Below, piece after piece: positions 48,988-56,920 of a stretch of 64,000 nt of DNA. The position numbers were made by a program, and so were the translations under genes. Origin of the DNA: a bacterium (GTDB lineage: Bacteria > Electryoneota > RPQS01); the NCBI GenBank assembly GCA_016702305.1, contig JADJEH010000017.1, positions 434,001 through 498,000 of the forward strand, in the 5' to 3' direction. The first letter of the stretch is position 1, and the number at the start of each line of letters is the position of its first letter. The notes beneath the pieces were generated by a model. It ran no database searches. It had not been told where the DNA came from and saw nothing but the letters and a program-made list of their open reading frames with translations.

Positions 48988-49065
48988 GGTCAAACGGGAG
49001 CCTTGCACCAGCAAGCACAAGAAGAAATGCTAAACTTCTGTTTGTAAATAACTCCCGTTCCGACC
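48988..49065 (+). ncRNA. Putative three-way-junction leader RNA (structured 5' UTR)
   Basis: Closing stem P1: ggtc (48988-48991) with gacc (49062-49065) and aacgggag (48993-49000) with ctcccgtt (49052-49059). Inside it are P2: cttgc-acca-gcaag (49002-49015) and P3: agaag ... cttct (49020-49024 / 49035-49039). The leader follows the promoter at 48,950 and ends 46 bases before the DinB start. The fold was found by eye and is not matched to any known class; it could be a riboswitch, an RNA thermometer or a small RNA. Confidence 0.45.
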
Positions 49066-49111
49066 ATTGTTAGCACGAACACCCAGAAACACGACTTACA
49101 AGGACCCCCCC

Positions 49112-49579
49112 ATGCAGATGTCGAAGATGATGATTCAGCCCCGCCTCGACTACTTCCACATGATCCACGGCGTCACCCGCCGCATCGTTGACCAGATTCC
49201 GGCCGACAAATTGGACTACAAGCCAACCGATGCCGTGCGCACCTTCTCCGAAACCGTGCAGCACATGTACGGGTGCCTCGATTCAATGATGAAGATGACC
49301 AAGGAAGGCACGTTCTGCGAAGACACCAAAGCGGACATCAAGACCAAGGCCGATCTTAATAAGTTCGTGGATGACATGTTCGCGTCAGCGATGAAAACAT
49401 GGGAAAGCGTCACCGATGCGGAGCTCAACCGCAAAGTGGACGCCTACGGCACCTCCTTTGATGCTTGGCAGTTCCCGTTCTTCGCCGTGGACGAACACTG
49501 GCACCATCGCGGCGCACTGACGATTTACCTGCGCATGCTGGGAATCGCGCCCATCATGATTTACGATTACCAGGGTTGA
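49112..49579 (+). CDS. DinB family protein
   Basis: 155 aa from the ATG at 49112 (ribosome-binding site aagga). A helical DinB bundle with the early histidines DYFHMIHGV, ETVQHMYGCLDSMMKM and the C-terminal FFAVDEHWHHRGALTIYLRM, whose histidines are the expected metal ligands. The class includes thiol transferases and hydrolases. Its TGA stop overlaps the TTG start of tsaE, and it is controlled by the leader RNA region upstream. Confidence 0.85.
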   Translation: MQMSKMMIQPRLDYFHMIHGVTRRIVDQIPADKLDYKPTDAVRTFSETVQHMYGCLDSMMKMTKEGTFCEDTKADIKTKADLNKFVDDMFASAMKTWESVTDAELNRKVDAYGTSFDAWQFPFFAVDEHWHHRGALTIYLRMLGIAPIMIYDYQG

Positions 49580-49992
49580 TCACCCGGTCGGTAGAAGAGA
49601 CTCTCGCCTGGGCTGAGTCGCTTGCACAGCGGCTTGGCCCGGGCGATGTCGTCTGTCTGAGCGGTGAACTCGGAGCAGGGAAATCCGTTATCGCCCGCGG
49701 CGTGGGCCGTGGACTCGGTGTAACGGATGAAATCGTCTCGCCGACGTTCAACTACGTCCTCGAATACGCCGGCCGGGTCCCGTTCTTCCACGCCGACCTC
49801 TACCGCCTGCAAGGGATTCAGGACTTTGTAGCACTCGGACTCGAAGAGTACTTCGAACGCGACGGCGTGTTCGTCATCGAATGGCCTGAACGTGTCGCCG
49901 ACCTGCTGCCGGACAATTGCTATAGAATTCACGTTGACATTCTCCCGAACATGAGCGAACGCCAAATCCTGCTCACGGAGCCGCGCCGATGA
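49576..49992 (+). CDS. tsaE: tRNA threonylcarbamoyladenosine biosynthesis ATPase TsaE
   Basis: 138 aa from a TTG at 49576, overlapping the DinB stop (TTGA), which gives the usual family N-terminus (ITRSVEETLAWAESLAQRL). Walker A is GELGAGKS (residues 30-37); SPTFNYVLEY and FFHADLYRL are the family's characteristic segments. With TsaB and TsaD it makes t6A37 on tRNAs for ANN codons. It overlaps tsaB by 4 bases. Confidence 0.93.
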   Translation: MITRSVEETLAWAESLAQRLGPGDVVCLSGELGAGKSVIARGVGRGLGVTDEIVSPTFNYVLEYAGRVPFFHADLYRLQGIQDFVALGLEEYFERDGVFVIEWPERVADLLPDNCYRIHVDILPNMSERQILLTEPRR

Positions 49993-50615
49993 TCCTCGCT
50001 CTGGACAGCTCCGGGAAGGAGACGCTCCTCGGAATCGCCGGCAACGGGCGGCAGCGCGCCGTCATGTTGCCTGATCGCGACAGCCTGATTGGGGCGTTCC
50101 GGGACCTCCTGAGTGACGTAAATTGCTCTCAGGCGGAGCTTGCCGCAATTGCTATAGGGGCTGGGCCGGGCTCTTTTACGGGTTTGCGGGTCGGGTTTGC
50201 CTTTGCGCAAGGGTTGGCACGAGGTTTGGATATTCCAGTGTGGCCTGTGCCCTCGTTCGAGGTGCTCGCGCACAACCTGTTGCCGAATCACGACACCGTA
50301 ACGGTCGTGGTCCAAGCGCGCAAAGAGCGCTGGTTTGTTGAGAGTTTCGGTCGCGATGCCCGTCACCGGGTGGTCGTTGCACCCACTGCCTTAGAGGACG
50401 CAATCCCCGCCGACAGCGCGCTGTGCGGCCCCGGCTGCCTTACGCTGCCCCGCGAAATCGGCACATTCGGCGAGCGGATCTTTCCGGATGAGTGGGCGCA
50501 CCATCCCCAGACGGCGACGCTGATCGCGTTAGCACAGGCGAGATGGCAACACCGTGAGCCGCTGCCCTTGGGACAGGTGCTCCCGGACTATGGACTGGAA
50601 TTTGGAGCGATGTGA
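49989..50615 (+). CDS. tsaB: tRNA threonylcarbamoyladenosine biosynthesis protein TsaB
   Basis: 208 aa. The ASKHA-like N-terminal part has MILALDSSG and the signature AIAIGAGPGSFTGLRVGFAF; the C-terminal half is more variable. TsaB supports TsaD in t6A synthesis. Its ATG overlaps the tsaE stop (ATGA), and its TGA overlaps the GTG of the next gene. Confidence 0.93.
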   Translation: MILALDSSGKETLLGIAGNGRQRAVMLPDRDSLIGAFRDLLSDVNCSQAELAAIAIGAGPGSFTGLRVGFAFAQGLARGLDIPVWPVPSFEVLAHNLLPNHDTVTVVVQARKERWFVESFGRDARHRVVVAPTALEDAIPADSALCGPGCLTLPREIGTFGERIFPDEWAHHPQTATLIALAQARWQHREPLPLGQVLPDYGLEFGAM

Positions 50616-51901
50616 CGACTCTTGTGAGACACTCTTCTGCTACTCGCTACCTGACGTTGTGCATGACCATGCTGTCGTGCGCGGCGTCGTTGTTCGCACA
50701 ATTCCCGGTCTCCATGATGCCGGGCAACGAGCGTGCGCCAGAACCTGCTTGGGCACGGCACTTCGGCGGCCCTGAAGATGACGGCGCCTATGCCGTGATC
50801 GCGCTCGAGGACGGTTTTGCCGTCGCAGGCGATTGCATTGATGAACAGGGCAATCGCCAGATGTGCCTGAAGCGGTTGGGCCGCCACGGCGATCTGCTGT
50901 TTGACCGGCTCTATCCCGGTGCCGGGATTTCTGCGGCGCGCACCGTGCGGGCTACGAACGACGGCGGCTTCGTGCTGGCCGGCTCCACACGAGGTGCGGG
51001 CGGCTTCGGCACGGACTTGTATGTCGTCAAGACCGATGACGAAGGCGACATCGAGTGGTCGCGCATCTCGCAGGATCGCGGCGGTGACTTTTCCGAAGAC
51101 ATCCTGCACGCGCGCGGCGGCGGCTTCGTGAGCGCTGGGCGCAATGCACTCGACTTGCAGGGCGGCTACCATCTCGTCAAAATGAACAAGCCCGGCACGG
51201 TCGTGTGGACGCGCAACTTCACAGGCGAGCAGGCCAACGCGATTATCGAAATCAGCAACGGACACATTGCGGCGTTGGGGTTGACGCGCACTATTCCGGC
51301 GGCGGCGCGTCCGCTGCTGCCCGAGGAGAATCCGCCCTTCCCGTGGGTGGAAGACAAGAAGAAGACCGTGCGGCCCTGCGAAGAAGAAGCGGGTTGGCTA
51401 TTTACGGAAGTAGATTGGAAGGGCGCCGTCGTGCGCGAGCATGTCTACTTCCAGAGCGGCTTCTGCGAAGGCAATGCGCTGGCGCAGACGGGAGACGGTG
51501 GCTACCTCCTGGTCGGCTCCGCGGGCGGTTGTCCGCAGGACGTGCGCGGCTATGACTGCTGGATCGTGCGCACGGACAGTTTGGGCGATACCCTCTGGAC
51601 CAAGAGCTTTGGCGGACCCGGTGACGATCAAGCGTTCTCGGTGCTGGCCGAATACGGCGGCTATGTGATCGCCGGTTCGACGCGCTCGTGGGGCGCGGGC
51701 GCGCGCGATGCGCTGCTGTTCAAGATTGACGAACAGGGGACGCTGTTGTGGAGCACCGCGATCGGCGGACCCGGCGATGAAATCTGTTATGAAGTGCAGG
51801 CCGCCGAATACGGCTACATCCTCTCGGGGACAACCACTTCCTACGGCGAAGGCGACAGCGACATGTACTTAGTCAAAGTCGAACCGCAGGCCAAACGGTA
51901 G
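50612..51901 (+). CDS. Secreted repeat protein (GGxxDD propeller-like)
   Basis: 429 aa counted from the GTG at 50612, overlapping tsaB by 4 bases; an ATG at 50663 would give a shorter signal peptide (MTMLSCAASLFA). The body holds about six repeats of the form W...(F/I)GGPxDDxAxxV...GGYVIAGxTxxxGxGxxDxxLxKxDxxG, e.g. HFGGPEDDGAYAV, SFGGPGDDQAFSV and AIGGPGDEICYEV. Such repeats form beta-propellers. It has no sorting domain. The function is unknown; the coupling to tsaEB is probably only positional. Confidence 0.75.
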   Translation: MTTLVRHSSATRYLTLCMTMLSCAASLFAQFPVSMMPGNERAPEPAWARHFGGPEDDGAYAVIALEDGFAVAGDCIDEQGNRQMCLKRLGRHGDLLFDRLYPGAGISAARTVRATNDGGFVLAGSTRGAGGFGTDLYVVKTDDEGDIEWSRISQDRGGDFSEDILHARGGGFVSAGRNALDLQGGYHLVKMNKPGTVVWTRNFTGEQANAIIEISNGHIAALGLTRTIPAAARPLLPEENPPFPWVEDKKKTVRPCEEEAGWLFTEVDWKGAVVREHVYFQSGFCEGNALAQTGDGGYLLVGSAGGCPQDVRGYDCWIVRTDSLGDTLWTKSFGGPGDDQAFSVLAEYGGYVIAGSTRSWGAGARDALLFKIDEQGTLLWSTAIGGPGDEICYEVQAAEYGYILSGTTTSYGEGDSDMYLVKVEPQAKR

Positions 51902-51923
51902 CGCGGTACTCACCACACCCTAT

Positions 51924-51958
51924 GCAAAGCGGGCAGCCCATAAGGCTGCCCGCTTTGC
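51924..51958. terminator. 15-bp perfect hairpin between convergent genes
   Basis: gcaaagcgggcagcc (51924-51938) pairs perfectly with ggctgcccgctttgc (51944-51958), 5-base loop cataa. It separates the repeat protein gene (+) from the TonB receptor (-) and can serve both strands. Confidence 0.8.
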
Positions 51959-52008
51959 GTCCAAGCACAACAAAACTAATAACAGGTCACGCGGCGCGTC
52001 ACGCGCAA

Positions 52009-54234
52009 TCAGTCGTCCTTGCGGGAGATGTCGAAGTCGTAGAGCAGCTCGACGCGAAACGTGCGCGGGGGCATGCGGTAGCGCTCCATCTCCTCGTAGG
52101 CGTCATTGAGCAGGTTCTCGACGTGCAAACTCAGACGCGTGCTCTGGCGGAATTGAAACGCCATGCGCGCCGCAACGAGTGTGTAGGCGTCGGGTGCGTC
52201 ATTCTGATAGAACACCACCGTGTCCGTCTTCGTGACATGGCGCGCTTCAACGCCGTAAGTCGTGCGGCGGTGCGTGTATTCCGCACCGACGAAGAAGCGC
52301 CATTCGGGAACGTAGGTCAGCGGCCCCTGATCGTTGATGTCGGTGTTCAGATAGGTCGCGCTGAACACCGTGTTCACATTGCGCGGCCAGGCGCTGCGCA
52401 GGCTGAATTCGCCGCCCTGAATCTGCGCATCGGCTAGATTCTCTGTCTTGAACGTGCCGCCCGCCAACACCTGCCAACGAATGATGTCTTTGTAATTGTA
52501 GTAGAATCCAGCCGCGTCAATCACGGCGTGATCGTTCAACCGGTAGTTGACGCCAATCTCGCCGAAATCCACGGTCTCGGGATCGAGATCAGGGTTCGGT
52601 TCAAACTCGTAGTCCTGCGTGCCGACGCGCTTCAAGAACATCTCGGCAATCGAAGGATTGCGGAATGCATGACCGACCGAGCCGCGCAACACGAGATTCT
52701 GCAAGGCCTCGTAAGACATGCCAGCCTTGGGCGAGAGCTGCTTGGTGGTGCGGCCGCCCACCAGATGCCGGTGGTCAAGACGCCCTCCGGCGGTCAGATG
52801 CATCCGCGGATGCACGGTCCAATCGTCCTGCGCAAAACCCGCCAGCGATGAGGCCTGCTGCTTGCCATAAAGATATGACACGGGCGCTCCATCCACAAAA
52901 TCCCACGTCGCGTCAAAGCCGAATACGAGCGTATGCCCGCCGGGCAAAATGCGCGTGGACTGCTCGAGTACACCGAGCTTCTGTGAGAGTGAACGCGTCT
53001 GAAAGTCGAGCGGCGTGTCGCCGTCGCGCGGATCGCTGGAGGGATTGAACAGCGAACGTGTGAGATCGCGGTTGTAGAACAGCCGCAGCGTATAGTTCGA
53101 GCGCGGCGATTCGATGCGGCGATAGACCAGATCGGTCGAGAACGTCTGCTTGCGCTGTAAGTCGTTGCTGTAGATGTCGCGCACGCGCAGCGGCTCGGCG
53201 AGGCTCTCCCACGGATGCGGATAGTCGTTCTCGCCGCTCAAGAAAATCGTCGAGAGCGTCAGGTTGCGCTCGGGCGTGTAGTCGTAGACGAGCTTCGTGA
53301 ACGCCGTGAGGTTTTCAAGCGCCGACGTCTGCCGCCAGCCTTCTGAATTGCGGCGGGTGAAGTTCGAGAAGTAGCCCAGACGACCGACGGAATTGGAGTG
53401 GCTGAATGAGAGATCGCTGCGCGTAGTCAGACGCTCGGTGTAGCGCGCCCAAACCGGCGGGCGTTCGTAGATCCCGTACCCGGCGCGGATACGCGTGTAC
53501 TCACGGTGTGAGGGCGAATGCGTGATGACATTGACCACGCCGCCCATGGCGTTTGAGCCATAGAGCGCGCTGTAGGCGCCCTTGACCACTTCGACTCGGC
53601 CGATGACATCTTCGGGATAGAGCGACCAGCTCGCGCCATCGGTGTCGGAGATCACGGCGGGCCGGCCGTCCACCAGCAGGAGCGTGCGATTGCCCACGCC
53701 GCCGCCGAGCTTGTCGGATGAGCCGCGGATCGAGACGTTCGAAACGATGGCCCCGCCGGTGCGGTGCACGTCCACTCCGGGGACGGCGTCGAGCACGCGG
53801 TCGAGTGAACTCGGCGCACGCGCCTGCACTTCGGTGGAACGCACGACTTCAACGCGCGTCGTCGAGAGCCGGGCGGTCGTCTCGCGGGCTTGCGCCGTGA
53901 TCACGACTTCATCAGCTTGGAGCGGATCTTGATCGAGGCTGAGCGTAACGCGCTGCGTGTCGTCCGCGGCGATCGTGAATTCGTGTTCGAGCGTGCGATA
54001 GCCAATACTCGAAACCCGCAGAGTGTGCCGCCCGGCGGCCGGGATGTGCAGATGGAACTGACCGGCTTCATCGGTCGAAGTGCCGCGCAACGTGCCGACA
54101 AGCTGAATATTCACACCGAGCAAACCCTCGCCGGTGTGGTTGTCCACGATCGTACCACGCAGCACGGTGGCGGCGAAGGCGGAAGACGATACCAGAGTTA
54201 CGGCAAGAAAGAATAGATAAATGTATCGCTGCAT
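52009..54234 (-). CDS. TonB-dependent outer-membrane receptor
   Basis: 741 aa. A signal peptide (to AFA, residue 21) is followed by a carboxypeptidase-regulatory-like domain (about 22-105; GTIVDNHTGEGLLGVNIQL), the plug (about 115-235; SSLDRVLDAVPGVDVHRTGG, VSIRGSSDKLGGG, LLLVDGRPAVIS, VEVVKGAYSALYGSNAMGGV) and a 22-strand-type barrel ending RVELLYDFDISRKDD. It imports an iron-, cobalamin- or carbohydrate-type ligand using TonB; the ligand is not indicated by neighbours. No cobalamin riboswitch is visible, but a hairpin stands close to the start (54247-54268). Confidence 0.93.
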   Translation of the reverse strand: MQRYIYLFFLAVTLVSSSAFAATVLRGTIVDNHTGEGLLGVNIQLVGTLRGTSTDEAGQFHLHIPAAGRHTLRVSSIGYRTLEHEFTIAADDTQRVTLSLDQDPLQADEVVITAQARETTARLSTTRVEVVRSTEVQARAPSSLDRVLDAVPGVDVHRTGGAIVSNVSIRGSSDKLGGGVGNRTLLLVDGRPAVISDTDGASWSLYPEDVIGRVEVVKGAYSALYGSNAMGGVVNVITHSPSHREYTRIRAGYGIYERPPVWARYTERLTTRSDLSFSHSNSVGRLGYFSNFTRRNSEGWRQTSALENLTAFTKLVYDYTPERNLTLSTIFLSGENDYPHPWESLAEPLRVRDIYSNDLQRKQTFSTDLVYRRIESPRSNYTLRLFYNRDLTRSLFNPSSDPRDGDTPLDFQTRSLSQKLGVLEQSTRILPGGHTLVFGFDATWDFVDGAPVSYLYGKQQASSLAGFAQDDWTVHPRMHLTAGGRLDHRHLVGGRTTKQLSPKAGMSYEALQNLVLRGSVGHAFRNPSIAEMFLKRVGTQDYEFEPNPDLDPETVDFGEIGVNYRLNDHAVIDAAGFYYNYKDIIRWQVLAGGTFKTENLADAQIQGGEFSLRSAWPRNVNTVFSATYLNTDINDQGPLTYVPEWRFFVGAEYTHRRTTYGVEARHVTKTDTVVFYQNDAPDAYTLVAARMAFQFRQSTRLSLHVENLLNDAYEEMERYRMPPRTFRVELLYDFDISRKDD

Positions 54235-54246
54235 ATGAGATATCGT

Positions 54247-54268
54247 GCGGCGGGAGTCTTCCCGCCGC
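54247..54268 (-). promoter_or_regulatory. Hairpin just upstream of the TonB receptor start
   Basis: gcggcggga (54247-54255) pairs perfectly with tcccgccgc (54260-54268), 4-base loop, ending 12 bases before the ATG. It covers the only purine-rich stretch near the start, so it could hide the ribosome-binding site. Confidence 0.4.
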
Positions 54269-54397
54269 GGTAATTTACGTTCATGTCGTCATATTGAACG
54301 ACAGTCAAACATCCCCCCTGAGACGTTTAGCGCGCTTCTTCAGCCCCCAACGGGCCGTAGAATGAGAAAGCGCTTTGTCGGAGATGGTCGTTGACAA

Positions 54398-54422
54398 CAA
54401 GAGCCGTCACGGACGGCTCTTG
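54398..54422 (-). terminator. Hairpin terminator after the lipoprotein gene
   Basis: caagagccgtc (54398-54408) pairs perfectly with gacggctcttg (54412-54422), 3-base loop; on the minus strand ttgttgtc follows. It lies 30 bases beyond the stop at 54453. Confidence 0.65.
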
Positions 54423-54452
54423 AAGATAACAAATCGCGGTGAAAATCGAAAC

Positions 54453-55694
54453 TCAGTTGCTGAGATTGATATTCAGATGGCCGAGCGTCGTGCCGTCGAA
54501 GACCAGCGGGTCCGCTTGACCATTCTCGTCTGCATCGTAGCTGCCGTGCAGGGTCGCGCTGCCGTTGGTGATGTTGTCGTAGAGCAGAACATAGAACGTA
54601 CCGTCGGCCATCCCGGTCAGGGCATAGACGGTTTCGGTCGGGTCGAGCGCGTACCAGCCAGCCGGCGGTCCCATCAGCACAGGCGTCGGGCTCAGCACGA
54701 CGGCCAGGCCGACAGCGGGACGCTCACCGGTAAACGTGACCGTGCCGGACACATAGTGCGGCGCGGGCGCGGCGAGGTTCATCGCGGGCAGTGAGGCCAG
54801 CGGAGCGTCGGCGGAAAGCGTGATCATATCGCTGGCGGCATCCTGGGGGCCAATCGGCGAGACATTGGTGAAGACTCCGTAGGCGCCGAGATACCTGTTG
54901 TTAGGCGGCTGCTCGTTGGTCCAGAACGAGACGTAGTAGCTGCCGTACGGCTGCGAAAAGCTGAAGGTCGGGTTGTTCTGATCCGTGATGGCCGAACGAC
55001 CGCGATAGCCTGCGATACCACCCGGCTCCCATACCGTGTAGGGCATGGTCGTGATGATCGCGGCGATGCCGCCGGAGCCGCCCGTGGGCCAAGTGCCCGT
55101 GAAGTTGATCGAGCCGTCAATGCGGCCCAGATCGTTGCAGCCGGCAACCGGGAGCGTACGCTGGAACCAGACGTGCATTTCGACAGCCTGAGTGGCGGCG
55201 TTGCTCGAGAAGGTGATCGCGTCGGGAATCGTGTCATTCGTACCGGCGACCGCGCCGTACATGCCGATCACGGGTTCATCACACTCGACATTGCCGGTTT
55301 GCGATGCTGCCGGCACGCGCCAGCCCGCCACGGCAACATCATAGCTGCCAAGCGTAATACCGGTCAAGGCAAAGGTCAGCGTGTCGGCCGCGCTGGTGTT
55401 GGTCGGGTCCGGGTCCTGGAAATGCGAAGAGGGCGTGTAGTAGGAGGGCGGTCCGCCAGCGGACATCGCGCACCACCAGCAGCCAGTGCCTTCGTTGTTC
55501 CAGTTCTCGAAGAGCGAGACTTGCACCGTGCCGGAATCCGGCCAGTCGCCGTGGAAAATAACGGTCCCGTTGAGGGTTCCCGTGGTCGGCTGCGAGTCGC
55601 CGTCGTCGTCGCTGTCACAGGCCACGAAGAGCGCCATGACAAGGCCGAGGGTCAGCACAATCGCAGGGAATCGTAGAGAATAGAGCTTCAACAT
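54453..55694 (-). CDS. Lipoprotein with three transthyretin-like repeats
   Basis: 413 aa from the ATG at 55694. The signal MLKLYSLRFPAIVLTLGLVM ends in the lipobox LFVAC, followed by an acidic linker (DSDDDGDS). The body has three related domains that open alike: GTLNGTVIFHGDWPDSGTVQ, GRIDGSINFTGTWPTG and HYVSGTVTFTGERPAVGLAV, each with a (D/T)GxF.V...-type strand at the end (AFALTGI, ADGTFYVLLYDN). They resemble carboxypeptidase-like/transthyretin beta sandwiches. It is probably an outer-membrane lipoprotein; function unknown. Confidence 0.75.
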   Translation of the reverse strand: MLKLYSLRFPAIVLTLGLVMALFVACDSDDDGDSQPTTGTLNGTVIFHGDWPDSGTVQVSLFENWNNEGTGCWWCAMSAGGPPSYYTPSSHFQDPDPTNTSAADTLTFALTGITLGSYDVAVAGWRVPAASQTGNVECDEPVIGMYGAVAGTNDTIPDAITFSSNAATQAVEMHVWFQRTLPVAGCNDLGRIDGSINFTGTWPTGGSGGIAAIITTMPYTVWEPGGIAGYRGRSAITDQNNPTFSFSQPYGSYYVSFWTNEQPPNNRYLGAYGVFTNVSPIGPQDAASDMITLSADAPLASLPAMNLAAPAPHYVSGTVTFTGERPAVGLAVVLSPTPVLMGPPAGWYALDPTETVYALTGMADGTFYVLLYDNITNGSATLHGSYDADENGQADPLVFDGTTLGHLNINLSN

Positions 55695-55837
55695 GATGAA
55701 TCCCAGCTTACTTTGTGAAAAGAGACGCAAACAGACACAATATAGAAGTTCGACCGGTCTTATTCAATAGGCAATATTGTGCGCTTGCGGGTTTGAGAGG
55801 AAATCGTTACTCTGCGCTCCCCCTCGGGAACTTCTGC

Positions 55838-55865
55838 TTGACAGGGAGCGTTCATGGAGTAATGG
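55838..55865 (+). promoter_or_regulatory. Promoter-like site before the sigma factor
   Basis: TTGACA (55838-55843), 16-bp spacer, TAATGG (55860-55865), 58 bases before the ATG. The -35 is perfect; the -10 is weak. Confidence 0.5.
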
Positions 55866-55922
55866 GTTAACCCGTCCCCACCTCCATTATCTCCCTCAAC
55901 CCCCCACTTATCCAGTATTTAC

Positions 55923-56759
55923 ATGAATATTCGAGCCAATCAAAGTCTTGAACGATACCTCCAGGAAATCGGCGAAGTCCCGCTGCTGACCCCGGATGAG
56001 GAGATAAAGCTCGCAAAGCGCATTCGCAAGGGCGATCAGATTGCCCTCGAGAAGCTGACCAAGGCCAACCTCCGATTTGTGGTTTCGGTGGCCAAGCAGT
56101 ACCAGAATCAGGGGCTGTCGCTGGGCGACCTGATCAACGAGGGGAATCTGGGCCTGATCAAGGCGGCCAAGCGGTTTGACGAGACGCGCGGCTATAAGTT
56201 CATTTCCTACGCGGTGTGGTGGATCCGCCAGAGCATCCTGCAGGCGCTGGCCGAACAGTCGCGCGTCGTGCGCTTGCCGCTGAACCGCGTCGGCGCACTG
56301 AACAAGATCGGCAAGACCTTCTCGTCGCTGGAACAGGAATATGAGCGCGAACCGACCGCATCAGAAATCGCTGACGCGCTGGACATTTCGGCATTTGAGG
56401 TGACGGACACGCTGCGCATGTCGGGGCGGCATCTTTCCATTGACGCGCCCTTCGCGCAAGGTGAAGACAACCGCTTGCTGGATATCGTTCACAACGATAC
56501 GCAGCCGCCGCCGGACGCGACGTTGATGAAAGAATCGCTCAGGCAGGACATTGAACGGGCGCTATCGTCCTTGACGCCGCGTGAGGCCGAGGTGATTCGG
56601 CTCTATTTCGGACTCGACCGTGAGCATCCGCTTACGCTCGAGGAGATTGGCGAATTGTTCAAGCTGACTCGTGAACGCGTACGCCAGATCAAGGAGAAGG
56701 CGCTCCGCCGACTGCGGCACGCATCGCGCTCGAACGCGCTGCGGAGCTATCTGGGATAA
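55923..56759 (+). CDS. rpoD: Primary-type RNA polymerase sigma factor (short RpoD)
   Basis: 278 aa. Region 1.2 (SLERYLQEIGEVPLLTPDEE), region 2 (NLRFVVSVAKQYQNQGLSLG, DLINEGNLGLIKAAKRFDET, FISYAVWWIRQSILQALAEQ), region 3 and region 4 (LTLEEIGELFKLTRERVRQI) are all present, while region 1.1 is absent. This short form is typical of Bacteroidota and relatives and of group 2 factors. The -10-recognising helix matches group 1/2. It is followed by a terminator. Confidence 0.93.
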   Translation: MNIRANQSLERYLQEIGEVPLLTPDEEIKLAKRIRKGDQIALEKLTKANLRFVVSVAKQYQNQGLSLGDLINEGNLGLIKAAKRFDETRGYKFISYAVWWIRQSILQALAEQSRVVRLPLNRVGALNKIGKTFSSLEQEYEREPTASEIADALDISAFEVTDTLRMSGRHLSIDAPFAQGEDNRLLDIVHNDTQPPPDATLMKESLRQDIERALSSLTPREAEVIRLYFGLDREHPLTLEEIGELFKLTRERVRQIKEKALRRLRHASRSNALRSYLG

Positions 56760-56791
56760 GCCCAGCGAACCATGTTGTGAAATTCAAACAC

Positions 56792-56818
56792 AAAAGCGGC
56801 GGCCTTGGCCGCCGTTTT
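56792..56818 (+). terminator. Terminator after the sigma factor gene
   Basis: cggcggc / gccgccg with loop cttg, A-tract before and TTTT after (56792-56818), 33 bases beyond the stop codon. Confidence 0.75.
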
Positions 56819-56920
56819 CCGGAACAGGACTCGAAATTGCTTGTTATTCCACCGAAAATGCTCGACAATTCGAACTTAGTTCCTTATCTTCAGGCATGGA
56901 TAAGCAGGATTAGCTGATAT

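Noticed and set aside
54235..54452. Cobalamin riboswitch upstream of the TonB receptor or elsewhere in the gap
   Set aside because: No B12-box or matching core seen; only simple hairpins are present.
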